Below, piece after piece: positions 49,501-62,513 of a stretch of DNA of 64,000 nucleotides (position 1 is its first letter; each line of letters opens with the position of its first letter). The translations under genes were made by a program, and so were the position numbers. The stretch covers positions 223,896,294 to 223,960,293 of the forward strand of contig CM035406.1 in NCBI GenBank assembly GCA_020310875.1, given 5' to 3'. The DNA comes from Ceratopteris richardii. Its lineage: Eukaryota; Streptophyta; Polypodiopsida; Polypodiales; Pteridaceae. A model generated the notes under the pieces. That model worked only from the letters and a program-made list of their open reading frames with translations. It did not search any database and had not been told where the DNA came from.

Positions 49501-50285
49501 AAGGAAAATTAGGCTTGATTGGTTGTTGTCGTTGATGCATTTGTTGTAAGCAAATGGACTTGATGATGGAGTGAAATTCCTTCTCAACATCGTGTGCAAA
49601 AGAAATAACTTCATAGAGGGTCATAGGACATAGTGTGTTGAGCTTGTCTTGGATTCCCATATCCAAACCATCTTCATACTTCCGTTGCAAGGTATCTTTA
49701 GGAATGGTTTCAAGAGAACAAATAAATAAAAGTCGTTGCTAAAAGCTTTCAATGTAGGTAGACATAGTATCTCCATCTTTCCATCCAAAGGTTTTCCATC
49801 ATCGACAAGCATGTAATTGAAACTAAGGAGGAAAGAAGGACTCGTTGATTGTTTCTTGAAATAGGATCCATCTGGCGGGACAATGAGTGCTATGCTACAA
49901 AACATTCCACCATAACTAGGCCTTACCCACCTAATTATTAGTAACAAATTTGATTTTCTCAATTTTAGAATATGATTCATCAGAATAAAAATCCTAAAAT
50001 CACGATAGCCATGAAATAACAAATTGGCAATCCTTTCGCCCATCAACTCAGAAAAATTAGAAACTTTAGGCACCCAATCTTGGATTGTGTGCCTTGTTCT
50101 TGAGTGGTGATAATGGCCTTCATCCCTCTAACTAAGTTGTTGTCATCACTTTGCATTTGTTGGAGTGCAACATCATTTTCTTCTATTTTGTTTTGAGCAC
50201 GTTGGAGTTCCTTTCGCAAAAGCTCCAATTGTTGCTCAATCGATATCTTCATGAATCTCATGTGTGAGTTGTTATGATCCAATGA
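46592..50285 (-). mobile_element. G3: Ty3/gypsy relic, gag to integrase
   Basis: Minus strand. A gag-like region (about 50280-49330) is followed by a weak protease (about 49290-49060), RT (about 48620-47950, with a foreign LTR piece inside), the RT/RNase H connection (IKVVEEWHVPQ, FLGLASFYRKF), RNase H (about 47820-47640, FESRKL) and integrase (about 47250-46600, CMVCQRAK zinc finger half and SIDFITSFP catalytic start). It has many breaks and no LTR of its own was identified. Confidence 0.88.
48148..48500. repeat. Partial LTR of the G1 type inside G3
   Basis: About 350 bp align with 23620-23985, sharing AGAGCATGTGTATTTA, RATCTACTATTTTTACA and CTCAAGACATTAAAATCC. It lies in the middle of G3 RT, next to VLLVKKK-type sequence. 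It is probably a truncated solo LTR or the product of an internal rearrangement. Confidence 0.7.
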
Positions 50286-51240
50286 AAGATTTTACTTGTT
50301 GAATTCTTATAGGGCACACAATATTGCTTCATCGTCAACGGAATAAAAGATGCCATGCTTATTAATATAAAACCATATATATTTAAAGTTGTTTACAAGT
50401 TCTCGTAATCTCAAGCACGTGCAGCATACAATACAAAGCGATATAAAGAAGAGTATCGGATCAGTAGATACTGAATGATCAAGCTCAAGACATTCAAAAT
50501 AAATATTAGGTGAATATCCAAATCTGCAAAAATCATTGGATATTATCAATAAATGATTTGTATGGGCTAAAATTTCCTAAATTATCTCAATCATTCAATT
50601 AGACATTGCAACCAGTTTTAGGTTTATACTTATTAATTAATCACTTCTTAGACTTTTAGATCGTAATTTGACTACAAGTGAAACAACTTTTAGGGATTCT
50701 GAGAAGCTTTAAATGGGTTCTTCGGTTCTATCGGTTCATTCAATTCAAGTAGCATATCCCATGCATGCTTAGTCCAATTTTCTGCGAACACATATCTCTT
50801 CCTGTACATAGAGACAATATAGGCAGTAGTAGACTAAATTATTTGTACTTTTTTTCAAGTTCTTATAACCATTTGGATTACATTAAATAATGAAAAAAAA
50901 TGTTAAACTCTATTTAAATTGTGGTAATTATTAGAGACGTAGGACTAAAGTCGTTAATATTGCACCTACGGATACATGCATTTCCTTCTTTGAAAGCCCA
51001 CAACATTACATGTGTTGAGAAGCTCCATTCTTTCATGAGAAGGTTCATAAAAAATCATCGTTTTCAATACTGAAGGTTTCCAGTATCGAACTTTTAGAAG
51101 GGATTTCGAGTATCGATCTTTTAGGAGGGAATAGGATCTTGGGGATTGGTAAATGGAGATTATATATGCCTATTTTCTATTTCAAATCTAGAAATGAACA
51201 TCTCAATGGAAAAAAATTGAAATAAAAATGTTTTACACTA
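50286..51240. other. Unassigned DNA
   Basis: AT-rich, without coding sequence. It may include a decayed 5' LTR of G3. Near 51065-51130, GTATCGAACTTTTAGAAGGGA and GTATCGATCTTTTAGGAGGGA form a small direct repeat. Confidence 0.35.
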
Positions 51241-52615
51241 CTCTCGTGACATAAGAACAATAATATGGTAGTGCATATGCGTGATTTAGATACCCCAATG
51301 GAGGCGAGGAAGAATTTAAGGATATTACAATCAACATACCCGAATATGCCTTATGTGCTAACCACAAAGATTCAAGTGGATTTGAGCATTCTAGACATGG
51401 GGGGTATGGTAGATAAGGTCACAACCAAGTGCCTGATCAAAGCATGGTGCAACACGGAAGCTTCATGGGCTAAATTGATTCTCAGAAACAAATCATCTCT
51501 TATTCTTACTAGAATTCCTAGGTGGGATGATTTCGATCTGTTCACCTTGATGTTTTCTAGGAAGGTTCTTAACTTGTTTCCTCCATATGAAAGAGTTGGA
51601 ACAAGATGAAACTATATATCGATGTTAATGAAGATTGGAAATAGGAGACCATGATCAGACAAATTGGTTCTATTTGGGTTCCTATTGAAGGAATCAAAGA
51701 AGTTGTTTTGTAGAACATCCATGGAGCAAAGAAGGTATGGAACAAAGGATCTACTAAATAGAAACATCTCTAGAACCATTGGAGAGGTCATTGGATAAGA
51801 TTTGAGGACATATACCCTATTAGGAGAGTTTGCTATGATGATTGGTGCCTTTTCAGACATGAAATGAACACTTCTGATAGCTAATACTCATCTCCTTTTC
51901 TAGAATGACCTACCCCAAATTGAAAGGTCAAGACAGAACAACCATAATAAATTGGATAAAACTCCGAGGATCTATGGAATCCTCTCATTGAGAACAAAAA
52001 ATCAGTTCTTATGTCACAAATCCTTGGAATTTGGACCAATGGCAAAGGTAATCAAATATTTGGGGCCCCTCAGTGTTGCGAGCATTGCATAAGGGGCAAA
52101 GAAGACCTTGGCCATCTCTTCTTCTCATGCCCAAGAACCTACTTAATATGGCAATCTCTCACCAAGATTTTGGGTTTACAAAGGGAAAAAACTCCAAACA
52201 AGCATTACTACAATAGGGTACTCTTCTGCCTTGTGGAATGCCATAAGAGGGGAAGTGCTCTAGAAGATATGGAAACAAAGATGTGGGATCAAATTTGATG
52301 CCCATCCGATAGAATGGTCGATCAAAAAATCCCTCCACTTGTTAGGAAAAAGAATATCTAATTGTTAAAAACTCTTTACCTTTCATACACCATAGGATAT
52401 TTGTCTTGGAAAGCAACATGATTAAAAGAAAGCAGGTAACTCATGAGGATGGTCACCCACAAAATCTTAGCTATTATGCCTCTTGTTCATCCTACCCCTG
52501 CTTTGTGGGATACAAGGGATCCCTAGGGCTCTAAGCCTTTTTTTTGTATAATTGTTTTTTATTAATTCAAGCGTGGGAGATTAAACCCCAGCTGAACTTC
52601 TTTCTAGAAAACTAT
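51240..52615 (+). mobile_element. LINE relic, ORF2 end and 3' UTR
   Basis: A stretch at about 51265-51610 resembles the region after the RT core of plant L1 elements (CLIKAWCNTEASWAKLI). At about 52010-52300 the zinc-binding domain appears (CCEHCIRGKEDLGHLFFSC). The 3' part (TTATTAATTCAAG, then GCTGAACTTCTTTCT) parallels the 3' UTR of the LINE at 22356-23269, so both belong to related families. The 5' end is missing, no clear target-site duplication was found, and the poly(A) end is eroded near 52615. It is older than the first LINE. Confidence 0.75.
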
Positions 52616-54400
52616 TGAAATTAAATTCTTAAATAAATTTAATTATCTCAAGAATAATTTTAATATTTCTATCAACAATGATATTCTAAAAAGTAAAACC
52701 TTTTAGTTGCATTAAGAGCAAGTAGAAGTAATGTGGAAGAAGATGGCCTTCTTGTGTAGAAAAAATTGCTGGTAGATGGAATCATTCACCAAATCAATGT
52801 ATGTTAGAGATAGATTTCCTATGTATTATTGGTTTTGAGCCGTAGTGTTGCACAAATTATAACTTTGTCTATTACGAATGATCAATTGAATCTTCATTGA
52901 GAAGCTTCAAAGTTCAACCTTTTATCTACCAATAACTTTGAATCATATTCCTCAATCATCGCCTACGAAAAATCTACATGAGTCGTCCAAAGACTACTTA
53001 TAAATTGTAGGATCACATTTTCACCATCTATTTATGCATACATCCAAGTCATGAGGGGAACTATGTTTGGAGTGTTCGGAATCTACCTTAAGCATCCCCC
53101 TTCTAACCTAGCCCTTTACTAGTTTCCACTTCTTTAGGTGACAATGCTCACTGTCTATCTATGTAACGGACTAGTTTTCAGACTCCATAGTGTCCTTCTT
53201 CTTACTTAATCAATTTGAGGTGATTCCATGTGTTAGGTTTCTTACATATTATTGCTCATTGAGTAAACGATGATTGAGGCTGCAAATAGTGAGCATATAT
53301 TTTGTCATACGTAGAAAGCTAGAAGTATAGATAGCTTATCTTGGAAAAGTTGGGTCGACGTGTTCTAGTAACAAACTTTAGTAGTTTAAATTGAAATTTT
53401 CTATTTGTTTTTTGACAAATTTCATATCGATTCTAGATCTAAACTTTGAGATAGAGGAAAAAAGCAAGCCTATGTCACTATGAAAAGTAACCTATGAGGG
53501 CCAAAAACCTTGCAAACCTATATAGGTTTGCTGATTCATCCTAGAACAATGGTATAAAAAATGTGAAAACATTGTTTGGTCTTGGAGATCACCAAGGCAA
53601 CCATATGAAGTTGGAAAAGTCCCTCGAAAATGAGTTTTAGCAGACATGCAAGATACCTCAAGATACAGAAGTGACTTTTCAAGCTAAACCAATCACCTAC
53701 ATGCATATCACGAGCACAACCTATCAAAAGGTAATCATTTGAACATTGGCTATTCCATGGAACTTAATGGAATCTTAGGTGAAACATAAGCTTATGCAGT
53801 GACTAATTATGGTACTCATATAGAGAAGTTGGAGAAAGGAAATTAGCAACCTTTAAGACTTTGGGTTAGAAATTTTCTCATGGGTATGGAATTGAGGATT
53901 ATGTATTAGAGTTGAGACTAGGCCTCAATATGTATAGCCATTGACTTAAGCACAAGAAAGGTAGGAAAATGTGTGGATTAAATGAGATAGAACATAAATA
54001 TTTACCATATCCCAGCATATTATTAGTAGCTCCATTGGTCATATCTAAAGATTGAACTCATCCAAGTAGGTATGGGAGACTTTAGAGAGATATAATTTAC
54101 CTCCAAAAAGACCCAAATTTTTAATGTCAACTACGCATAAAAAACATTTAGGAGTCACTCAAATAGGATCATCAATTATTACGTCCTCAAGTTTAAGGAC
54201 ATTGAGTATGCCATGGGATCAATTAGAAATTCCATCGATGATGATTCGATATCTTATACATTAAATGGGGTCAGGGATGGTGAGAATTGGATACCATTTA
54301 CTACTCCAATTCTTTCGAGGGATGCATAACCATATTTTGAGCATTTATTCATACTTATGGTGACCTAAGAGATGGACCTTAATGGAAGTCATTCAAAGTT
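52616..54400. other. Unassigned 1.8-kb stretch
   Basis: No coding frame above 65 codons, no repeat partner in the window. The right end grades into copia gag-like sequence. Confidence 0.35.
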
Positions 54401-54630
54401 TAATCAGGCCCAATGACTTTATGTAAATAAGGGAAAAAGAAAGAGAGGTGGACATTTGAGACAAAGAAAAGGCTAGGCAAGATCAAATAATGATTAAGAG
54501 GGTTAAATCTAAAGCTATGGAGCAATGTGGGGAGAAAGATCAAGAGGCAGGGGAAGCAAACACCAAGGAAAGGACTACACAAGGTAATGGTACAATTGTG
54601 GTAAGCAAGGGCACTTTGCAAGGCATTGTT

Positions 54631-54844
54631 TGTTATATTCTATAGATGTACATGCTTGAAGGAACTAGAAGTTCCTTGCTCGAGGGATAGCCAAGGCCAG
54701 AAGCTAGAGAGTTCATACGAGGTACCTACTCATGATGGCCAGATGAGTGGAGGGACCTTAGAGAGAACTCTAGATGGTGACTAGGCAAGGGCTATAAATA
54801 GGCTGGGAGGTGCATCCCAGGCATGTCATTCTCCACTTCTCACA
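54631..54844 (+). repeat. X left LTR
   Basis: 214 bp, preceded by TTGTT; the primer-binding site follows after two bases. Confidence 0.94.
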
Positions 54845-57800
54845 TTTGGTATCAGAGCATAGAGAGGTTTTGGGAAATTTCGTAACTCTCTTTTTTGAGC
54901 CACTTTTCTTCCTTCCCTTGTGTCAATGGGCATGGATATGGTCAGGAATGAGTGTCCTAAGGGGGTATGCACACACTGAGAGCATTGTTCCATGCATCAA
55001 TGGCTTCATACGTGCATGGTGAGCTCGGGCATGAGGTAAGTATGTTTTCACCGAACCTTTGAAGCCTCTTTTCTTTTTGTTTCTTTTTGCAAATCTAGCT
55101 ATGTTCCCATGTAGAGATTCCATTCCACACATTTTGATATGCGACAAGGGGGGTGATCTCTGACGGTTAAAGAGATACTACTTCCAAAAATTCTACGACA
55201 CATTCAACTTCGAATTTAAAGAAAGAAAGAGGAAAGATTCTTAAACTCAAGCATACATACATAGAGTTGCATATTTTTACACACACACACACATACAAAA
55301 TCATGTTTGATCACATAAAGACACACATACATAATCTAATTATGAATGTACTTATGCATCTACATATATCTAAGATATAAATAAATAAAGAGAGAGTTAG
55401 AGAGGAAGAAAAGAAAGTGAAGGAGAAAGAGAAAGGATGAAAGAAGAGAAAGAGAGATGGAGGAGATCCTAAGTGAGACAAAGTGAAGAATATAGAGAGA
55501 ATGAAAAGATTAGAAAGAGAGAGAAGAGTAAAGAAAGAGAAAAAAAGAAAGATTGGAAGTGAGAGAAAAAGCAAGATTAGCATACCTACATTGACTAAAC
55601 TGTGTATAACTCTCTCACACGAAATCCAAATTGGACGATTCCACTTGCTATAAAATGAAAAATCCAAGGGCTTTCAATGAGTGGCTAGAACCTATCATTG
55701 GATAATTATAAACCACCTGTATAGAGCATTTAATTCTTTGCATACTTCTTCAAGGAGGTATGCTGCCCACTCACCGAACTAGATTGTTTTGGCCATAACT
55801 TCCTCATAAAAGATCCAAATCAAGAAATTCAACTTGGCATAGATCCTAGACTTCATGATCTTTCTTTTGATTCATTGTAATCCATTTTTTGACGATTTCA
55901 AGTCATCTTTGCACTAGATTTTAGATGGCTTTTGACTAGCAAGAATTTTTTTTTGAGTGAATTGAGTGTTCAATTATGATAATTAAGAGTTTTTAGTCAT
56001 GTTTTGAACCATTTTCAATAGGAATGTATTGTTTTCCATACCTATGCATCATATTTTTGCTCTCAAATATATTCATTTGAATACTTTTTGCATCAAAGTT
56101 TATAATTTTGCATTGTATTCTCTTCCAATTTTATGAAACCAATATTGAAATGTGCATTTAATTTAGTTTTACATGAATTTATCTATGCACATGAGGTTAC
56201 ACTAAATTATGTTCATTCATAAAAGCATGCACAAGTTACTGTTGTGTGTTTCAAGATCTTTGCATAGGTATTGGAGCAAGAAAAGATCTGGTTATGAGGG
56301 CATGTAATGCCCAACAACACATTGTGGAAAAGTTTCTTATTTGCAAGTTTTTGTAGTAAAGAAAGTGATTTGACAACCACAAAGCTGATGCCTTTCATTG
56401 TAATGGTTATTATAAATTTTTCTTTTCAGGATTCATTTTCGTGGGGAAGTGTTGTCGGAAATACTTCACGAACACTTCATGATTTCATTATTATTATTTA
56501 TGGTTGTGAGTAATCATGGGCTTATTCTTATCACTTTTGAGAGAAGTGTTCGACTTTAATCTCATACATGCATCTATGTGGGGTATAAAGTTTGGTGGCA
56601 TGGGATGTCAAACTTTGTATTCTACCTAGGTGTAGGATAGATGGTATGGGAGAGAAGTCTCTTAGATTCTATTTTTGATATGATTTTGAGTTCATTCATA
56701 TGATCATCTTATTATTAGAAAATAGAGGGGCAGTTGAGATAGTCACTCTATATGTGATCGCAAACAAGGCAAGTCCACAGGCAAGTAGCATAGAAGTGGA
56801 AAGGCAAGGTTTGCACATAAGAACTATGAATAGGCAATTTCATTAAGAAGAAAATCATAGAGTACGTAGTATTTTATTTGATATGCCTAAGGATAGGTCA
56901 TGATTCATACATAGTATTTATGAGGTTAGCTAGATGCTTAGCCTAGTGGACTATGAGTGTGCACATATCTACTAACCAATTTTTAGAGTATTTAGTGGGC
57001 TTACATTATGGTTCTCATTATATCTAGGAGTGCCACATTATTACAATGGTTTACTTGAGACAACTCATTACTAGTTTGGAATAATTTGATCATAGTAATG
57101 ATCAGATGATGGTAAGAAATAAAGCAAGTTTCATCCACTTGGAACATCATGCATGGTATTATTGAGAAGGTAGTGGTAGTTCTACTAGTTTCTATACTTT
57201 CTTAGCATGTCTTCACTTGGCATGATGGACTTAGTTCCACAGAGTGGATTGGGATTTACTCTATATGAGAGATATTTGGGTCCATATTTGGGATTATTAT
57301 ATATGATAGATCGAGATTTGGATCCATAGTTTGGATGTGACTGATTGAGATCTTATTCCATAGTTTGGATGTGATAGAATGAGATCTTGGTCCATACTTT
57401 GGATCATTCACATATTGATATTTTGGTCCATAGTCTGGATCCTTGATAGATTATCATCTTGGATTCACAGTTTGGATCATGATGAGACTTTCTTGAGATT
57501 CATTTCATTATACTGAGTAAACCCAGTAGATTTACTTGAGCTTAAAGACTAAGCACCATTTGGAAAAGATTTCCATTCGTTTTTAGTATTTTTTTCGGAG
57601 ATATTGGGGACATAATCAGATTGTTTTGGATGTGCATAGTATTTTGTTTTCATTATTCTAGCGGAGTAAGTGATTTAGCATGATGATACCATATGACAAG
57701 TGGTCAGTGGGTATTCTAGGGAGACAAATGTAGGCTTCCAAGGTCTCTATAGGTGACAAGCCATCACAAGTTAGTGGTCAAGGTCTAGGCATAGGTAGTC

Positions 57801-58068
57801 CAAGGATATTCGGAGTACTTATGCTGCATACATATGCACTCATTGGGCCTCAGAGGGATTCCTACAATATGCCCAAGGCAAGGACTACAATTTATTGGTG
57901 GAAATGCTAGATATGAAGTAGAGAGACGAGTTGTCTACTTTCTTTTATGTAGTATTTAACACACCTAGCATGCTATACTCTTATTATTTGGAATCATATA
58001 TTTTGATTCCAAGGTTTATAGCTCCTTCTATATCATTGAGGACAATGATCTTTAGAAGGGGGAGACAA

Positions 58069-58281
58069 TGTTATATTCCGGAGATGTACATGCTTGGAAA
58101 AACTAGAAGTTCCTTGCTCAGGGGATAGCACACTCCAAAAGCCAGAGAGATCATACGAGGTACCTACTCATGATGGCTAGATGAGTAGAGGGACCTTGGA
58201 GAGAACTCTAGATGGTGACTAGGCAAGGGCTATAAATAGGCTGGGAGGTGAGTCCAGGCATGTCATTGTCCACTTCTCACA
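58069..58281 (+). repeat. X right LTR
   Basis: 213 bp, followed by TTGTT; it differs from the left LTR at around a tenth of positions by eye. Confidence 0.94.
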
Positions 58282-58898
58282 TTGTTAATCAAAGGACAAC
58301 AAAAGAGACTCAAAAGAAGAATCAAAGTAGCTTTGAAGAAACTTCAAATAGTGAGAGAATGAGAATATCTTAGCCATGATGCAAATAACTAGAAGAAAAT
58401 GAGGCACACATACCACATGGTACATAGATAATGAAAGTTTAAACTACATGAGCTCCAATAGAGAAATGTTTTGCCACTTGAATGAAACAAGCCACCAAGG
58501 TAATGTAGAGTCAAGAGATGACACAAAGCATAGGATCATAGAGATAACGGTTGTTTGTTTGGATAAAGATTAAAATACAAAGTGTCTCAAAGGTGTGTTT
58601 TATGTACGCACTATCTATTGTGATCAATCTTGTATCAACTAGATAGATGGTTGATAGAGGGTGTGTAATGAAGTTCAAAAACAAAGGATGATGTGTGGAC
58701 GATTCATGGCAAGGGTACAAAGCTATAGCTAAAGGCAAACAAGAAGAATTGATATTCACCAAAGAGGTAGAAATGTTGTATTATCTATTTGACATTTGGG
58801 AACAAGCAAATAGCTCAAGTAGTTTTGTGGCACAAGAGGATTGGCCACATAAACCTTCAAAAGGTGAAGGACATGTAAAGGAGAGGTGTAATAAGTGG

Positions 58899-59508
58899 TG
58901 TTGGAACTCAAAGTCAAGCACAAGCATGGAAGCACATCAGAAAGGTGGAAACACACAAGAAGAAGGAGCACGTAGGGAGCTCCATGAAGTAACTGTCAAC
59001 TTTTCATAAGAATCCCCTACAAAAATAGTGATTTCCATCACTAAAATCATTGTAAATACCATTTTCTATTTTGGTAGCTCCATTTTGTGCAAGCCGAGGA
59101 GTCCTCGAGCTTGAGGAGCATTAGAAGTACCATCGTACCAAATTTCATAATTTTTAGACTCCGTTTGAGCCCTCAAATAAGCCCTGGAACCTAATTTTTA
59201 ACTAGGCCGGACACTAGGTCTGGACAGGGCCAAAACTAGTCAAAAAACTATAAAAAGAGCTAGAGAGCTCATTTTTGAGGTTAGCTTCTTGTAGATTTCA
59301 GTTTTGTAATAGATTTCTTTTTGTAATCAAAATCCTTCCATTGTTCCTCTCTTTGATCTTACCGTGTGCGCGTGTGTGTGTATGTGTGTGCATGTTTGTG
59401 TGCTTTCACTCACGCACTTGTGCCTTCACTTGCTCGTGGTCTTCATACCGGTCCTCACGTCTCCGCGGATTGACAAGTAAAGGAGGTGGTGCTTACGCTT
59501 GAGCTACA
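58899..59508 (+). repeat. Q LTR, first copy
   Basis: 610 bp. It shares ACTATAAAAAGAGCTAGAGA and GGACACTAGGTCTGGACAGG with the LTRs of P. Confidence 0.92.
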
Positions 59509-59859
59509 CCAAATTTTGGCGCCGTTGCCGGGGAGAGAGCTTCGAGGACGAGCGTTGTGATGGTAAGATCGTAGATTTGCGACGTTGGAAGGTAAAAAAA
59601 CTGTCATTTCAGTTCATTTTCTGTTTTTTCCTCTTCATCTTCATCATCATCATCATCTCCACCTTCTTCCATCTTCTTCTTCACAGAAATTTCTTGTTTT
59701 TAGTGCATTTTCACCATTTTCATACCATTTTTCATGCATTATTGTGTGGGAAGGAGTTAGGAGGTGCAAGGGAGAGCAAGCGCTGCATTTTTTTTTTATG
59801 ATTTTCTGCTCATACGGAGCTCGCCATAGCCGGCGCTCAGAAATTTGAATTTCCCGCCA

Positions 59860-60208
59860 AAAAACGCGATTCTGTGATGAAAATCGCGATTCTGTGAAAA
59901 TTCAAAATTTTTTGAAAAATCACGATTTTCAGTTTTCCCGCCTAAAAGTGGTTGAAAAAAATCGCGATTCTGTGTTTTTCTCAAAAAAAACACGATTCCC
60001 TGCTCAAAATCGTGATTCTCAAAAAAACACGATTCTTTGCTCAAAATCGCGATTCTCACCAATCACGATTTTCAGCAAAAACACGATTTTGTGAAAAAGG
60101 CGATTCTGTGAAAACACGATTTTTTGCTCAAAATCGCGATTTTCAAAAACACGATTTTGTGATCAACATCGCGATTCTCTGAAACACGATTTTGTGATCA
60201 ACATCGCG
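59860..60208 (+). repeat. Leader minisatellite of Q
   Basis: Units of 15-25 bp alternate AAAATCGCGATTCTGTG with AAACACGATTTTGTG. The palindromic core ATCGCGAT appears about six times. Confidence 0.9.
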
Positions 60209-62508
60209 ATTAAGAGTTTTTAGTCATGTTTTGAACCATTTTCAATAGGAATGTATTGTTTTCCATACCTATGCATCATATTTTTGCTCTCAAATATATT
60301 CATTTGAATACTTTTTGCATCAAAGTTTATAATTTTGCATTGTATTCTCTTCCAATTTTATGAAACCAATATTGAAATGTGCATTTAATTTAGTTTTACA
60401 TGAATTTATCTATGCACATGAGGTTACACTAAATTATGTTCATTCATAAAAGCATGCACAAGTTACTGTTGTGTGTTTCAAGATCTTTGCATAGGTATTG
60501 GAGCAAGAAAAGATCTGGTTATGAGGGCATGTAATGCCCAACAACACATTGTGGAAAAGTTTCTTATTTGCAAGTTTTTGTAGTAAAGAAAGTGATTTGA
60601 CAACCACAAAGCTGATGCCTTTCATTGTAATGGTTATTATAAATTTTTCTTTTCAGGATTCATTTTCGTGGGGAAGTGTTGTCGGAAATACTTCACGAAC
60701 ACTTCATGATTTCATTATTATTATTTATGGTTGTGAGTAATCATGGGCTTATTCTTATCACTTTTGAGAGAAGTGTTCGACTTTAATCTCATACATGCAT
60801 CTATGTGGGGTATAAAGTTTGGTGGCATGGGATGTCAAACTTTGTATTCTACCTAGGTGTAGGATAGATGGTATGGGAGAGAAGTCTCTTAGATTCTATT
60901 TTTGATATGATTTTGAGTTCATTCATATGATCATCTTATTATTAGAAAATAGAGGGGCAGTTGAGATAGTCACTCTATATGTGATCGCAAACAAGGCAAG
61001 TCCACAGGCAAGTAGCATAGAAGTGGAAAGGCAAGGTTTGCACATAAGAACTATGAATAGGCAATTTCATTAAGAAGAAAATCATAGAGTACGTAGTATT
61101 TTATTTGATATGCCTAAGGATAGGTCATGATTCATACATAGTATTTATGAGGTTAGCTAGATGCTTAGCCTAGTGGACTATGAGTGTGCACATATCTACT
61201 AACCAATTTTTAGAGTATTTAGTGGGCTTACATTATGGTTCTCATTATATCTAGGAGTGCCACATTATTACAATGGTTTACTTGAGACAACTCATTACTA
61301 GTTTGGAATAATTTGATCATAGTAATGATCAGATGATGGTAAGAAATAAAGCAAGTTTCATCCACTTGGAACATCATGCATGGTATTATTGAGAAGGTAG
61401 TGGTAGTTCTACTAGTTTCTATACTTTCTTAGCATGTCTTCACTTGGCATGATGGACTTAGTTCCACAGAGTGGATTGGGATTTACTCTATATGAGAGAT
61501 ATTTGGGTCCATATTTGGGATTATTATATATGATAGATCGAGATTTGGATCCATAGTTTGGATGTGACTGATTGAGATCTTATTCCATAGTTTGGATGTG
61601 ATAGAATGAGATCTTGGTCCATACTTTGGATCATTCACATATTGATATTTTGGTCCATAGTCTGGATCCTTGATAGATTATCATCTTGGATTCACAGTTT
61701 GGATCATGATGAGACTTTCTTGAGATTCATTTCATTATACTGAGTAAACCCAGTAGATTTACTTGAGCTTAAAGACTAAGCACCATTTGGAAAAGATTTC
61801 CATTCGTTTTTAGTATTTTTTTCGGAGATATTGGGGACATAATCAGATTGTTTTGGATGTGCATAGTATTTTGTTTTCATTATTCTAGCGGAGTAAGTGA
61901 TTTAGCATGATGATACCATATGACAAGTGGTCAGTGGGTATTCTAGGGAGACAAATGTAGGCTTCCAAGGTCTCTATAGGTGACAAGCCATCACAAGTTA
62001 GTGGTCAAGGTCTAGGCATAGGTAGTCCAAGGATATTCGGAGTACTTATGCTGCATACATATGCACTCATTGGGCCTCAGAGGGATTCCTACAATATGCC
62101 CAAGGCAAGGACTACAATTTATTGGTGGAAATGCTAGATATGAAGTAGAGAGACGAGTTGTCTACTTTCTTTTATGTAGTATTTAACACACCTAGCATGC
62201 TATACTCTTATTATTTGGAATCATATATTTTGATTCCAAGGTTTATAGCTCCTTCTATATCATTGAGGACAATGATCTTTAGAAGGGGGAGACAATGTTA
62301 TATTCCGGAGATGTACATGCTTGGAAAAACTAGAAGTTCCTTGCTCAGGGGATAGCACACTCCAAAAGCCAGAGAGATCATACGAGGTACCTACTCATGA
62401 TGGCTAGATGAGTAGAGGGACCTTGGAGAGAACTCTAGATGGTGACTAGGCAAGGGCTATAAATAGGCTGGGAGGTGAGTCCAGGCATGTCATTGTCCAC
62501 TTCTCACA
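60209..62508 (+). mobile_element. X, partial second copy
   Basis: Duplicate of 55982-58281: the internal part and right LTR (62296-62508) of element X, followed by TTGTT. No left LTR is present because the copy arose by segmental duplication and not by insertion. Confidence 0.94.
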
Positions 62509-62513
62509 TTGTT

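Larger units (their letters stand above)
54631..58281 (+). mobile_element. X: complete non-coding LTR retrotransposon
   Basis: 3651 bp. LTRs of 214 and 213 bp (54631-54844, 58069-58281; TGTTATATTC to CTCACA) have a GGCTATAAATAGG promoter motif. Also present are the primer site TGGTATCAGAGC at 54847-54858, a polypurine tract AGAAGGGGGAGACAA before the right LTR, and the duplication TTGTT at 54626-54630 and 58282-58286. The 3.2-kb internal part has no gag or pol. It includes a GA-rich block (55370-55570) and repeats of about 35 bp with GGTCCATAGTTTGGAT (57290-57490). It fits a non-autonomous large retrotransposon derivative mobilised by copia proteins. Confidence 0.93.
54400..58898 (+). mobile_element. 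Copia relic C, gag end to integrase start, split by X
   Basis: Left of X, at about 54590-54630, the translation reads as a copia zinc-knuckle region (CGKQGHFARHC). Right of X, about 58390-58560 resembles a copia protease (TWYID start), and 58829-58880 the pre-integrase motif LWHKRIGHIN. These are consecutive parts of one copia element, with X inserted between them. Element Q starts at 58899. It is very broken, and no LTR is visible. Confidence 0.7.
55982..60208. repeat. 4227-bp tandem duplication, first copy
   Basis: Bases 55982-59773 recur at 60209-64000 with a constant offset of 4227 and no difference in any stretch I compared. The unit runs from inside X, through copia relic C, to the leader of Q. 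Three bases (ATT) are shared at the two break ends, and neither break coincides with an LTR end. Confidence 0.95.
58899..60208 (+). mobile_element. Q: LTR and leader of a tRNA-Asp-primed element related to P
   Basis: A 610-bp LTR (58899-59508, TGTTGGAAC to GAGCTACA, TATAAAAA at 59249-59256) is followed by the primer site TGGCGCCGTTGCCGGGGA (59517-59534), exactly complementary in type to plant tRNA-Asp. Then come a GGTAAGAT splice-donor-like site at 59562 and a leader with an ATCGCGATTCTGTG minisatellite (about 59860-60208). The central 400 bp of the LTR is clearly related to the LTR of P. The leader is cut at 60208, where the duplicated segment starts again. No coding part lies inside the window. 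Confidence 0.9.

Noticed and set aside
55370-55570. GA-rich block as a separate microsatellite locus or gene promoter
   Set aside because: It is imperfect and lies inside the non-coding interior of X; treated as part of that element.
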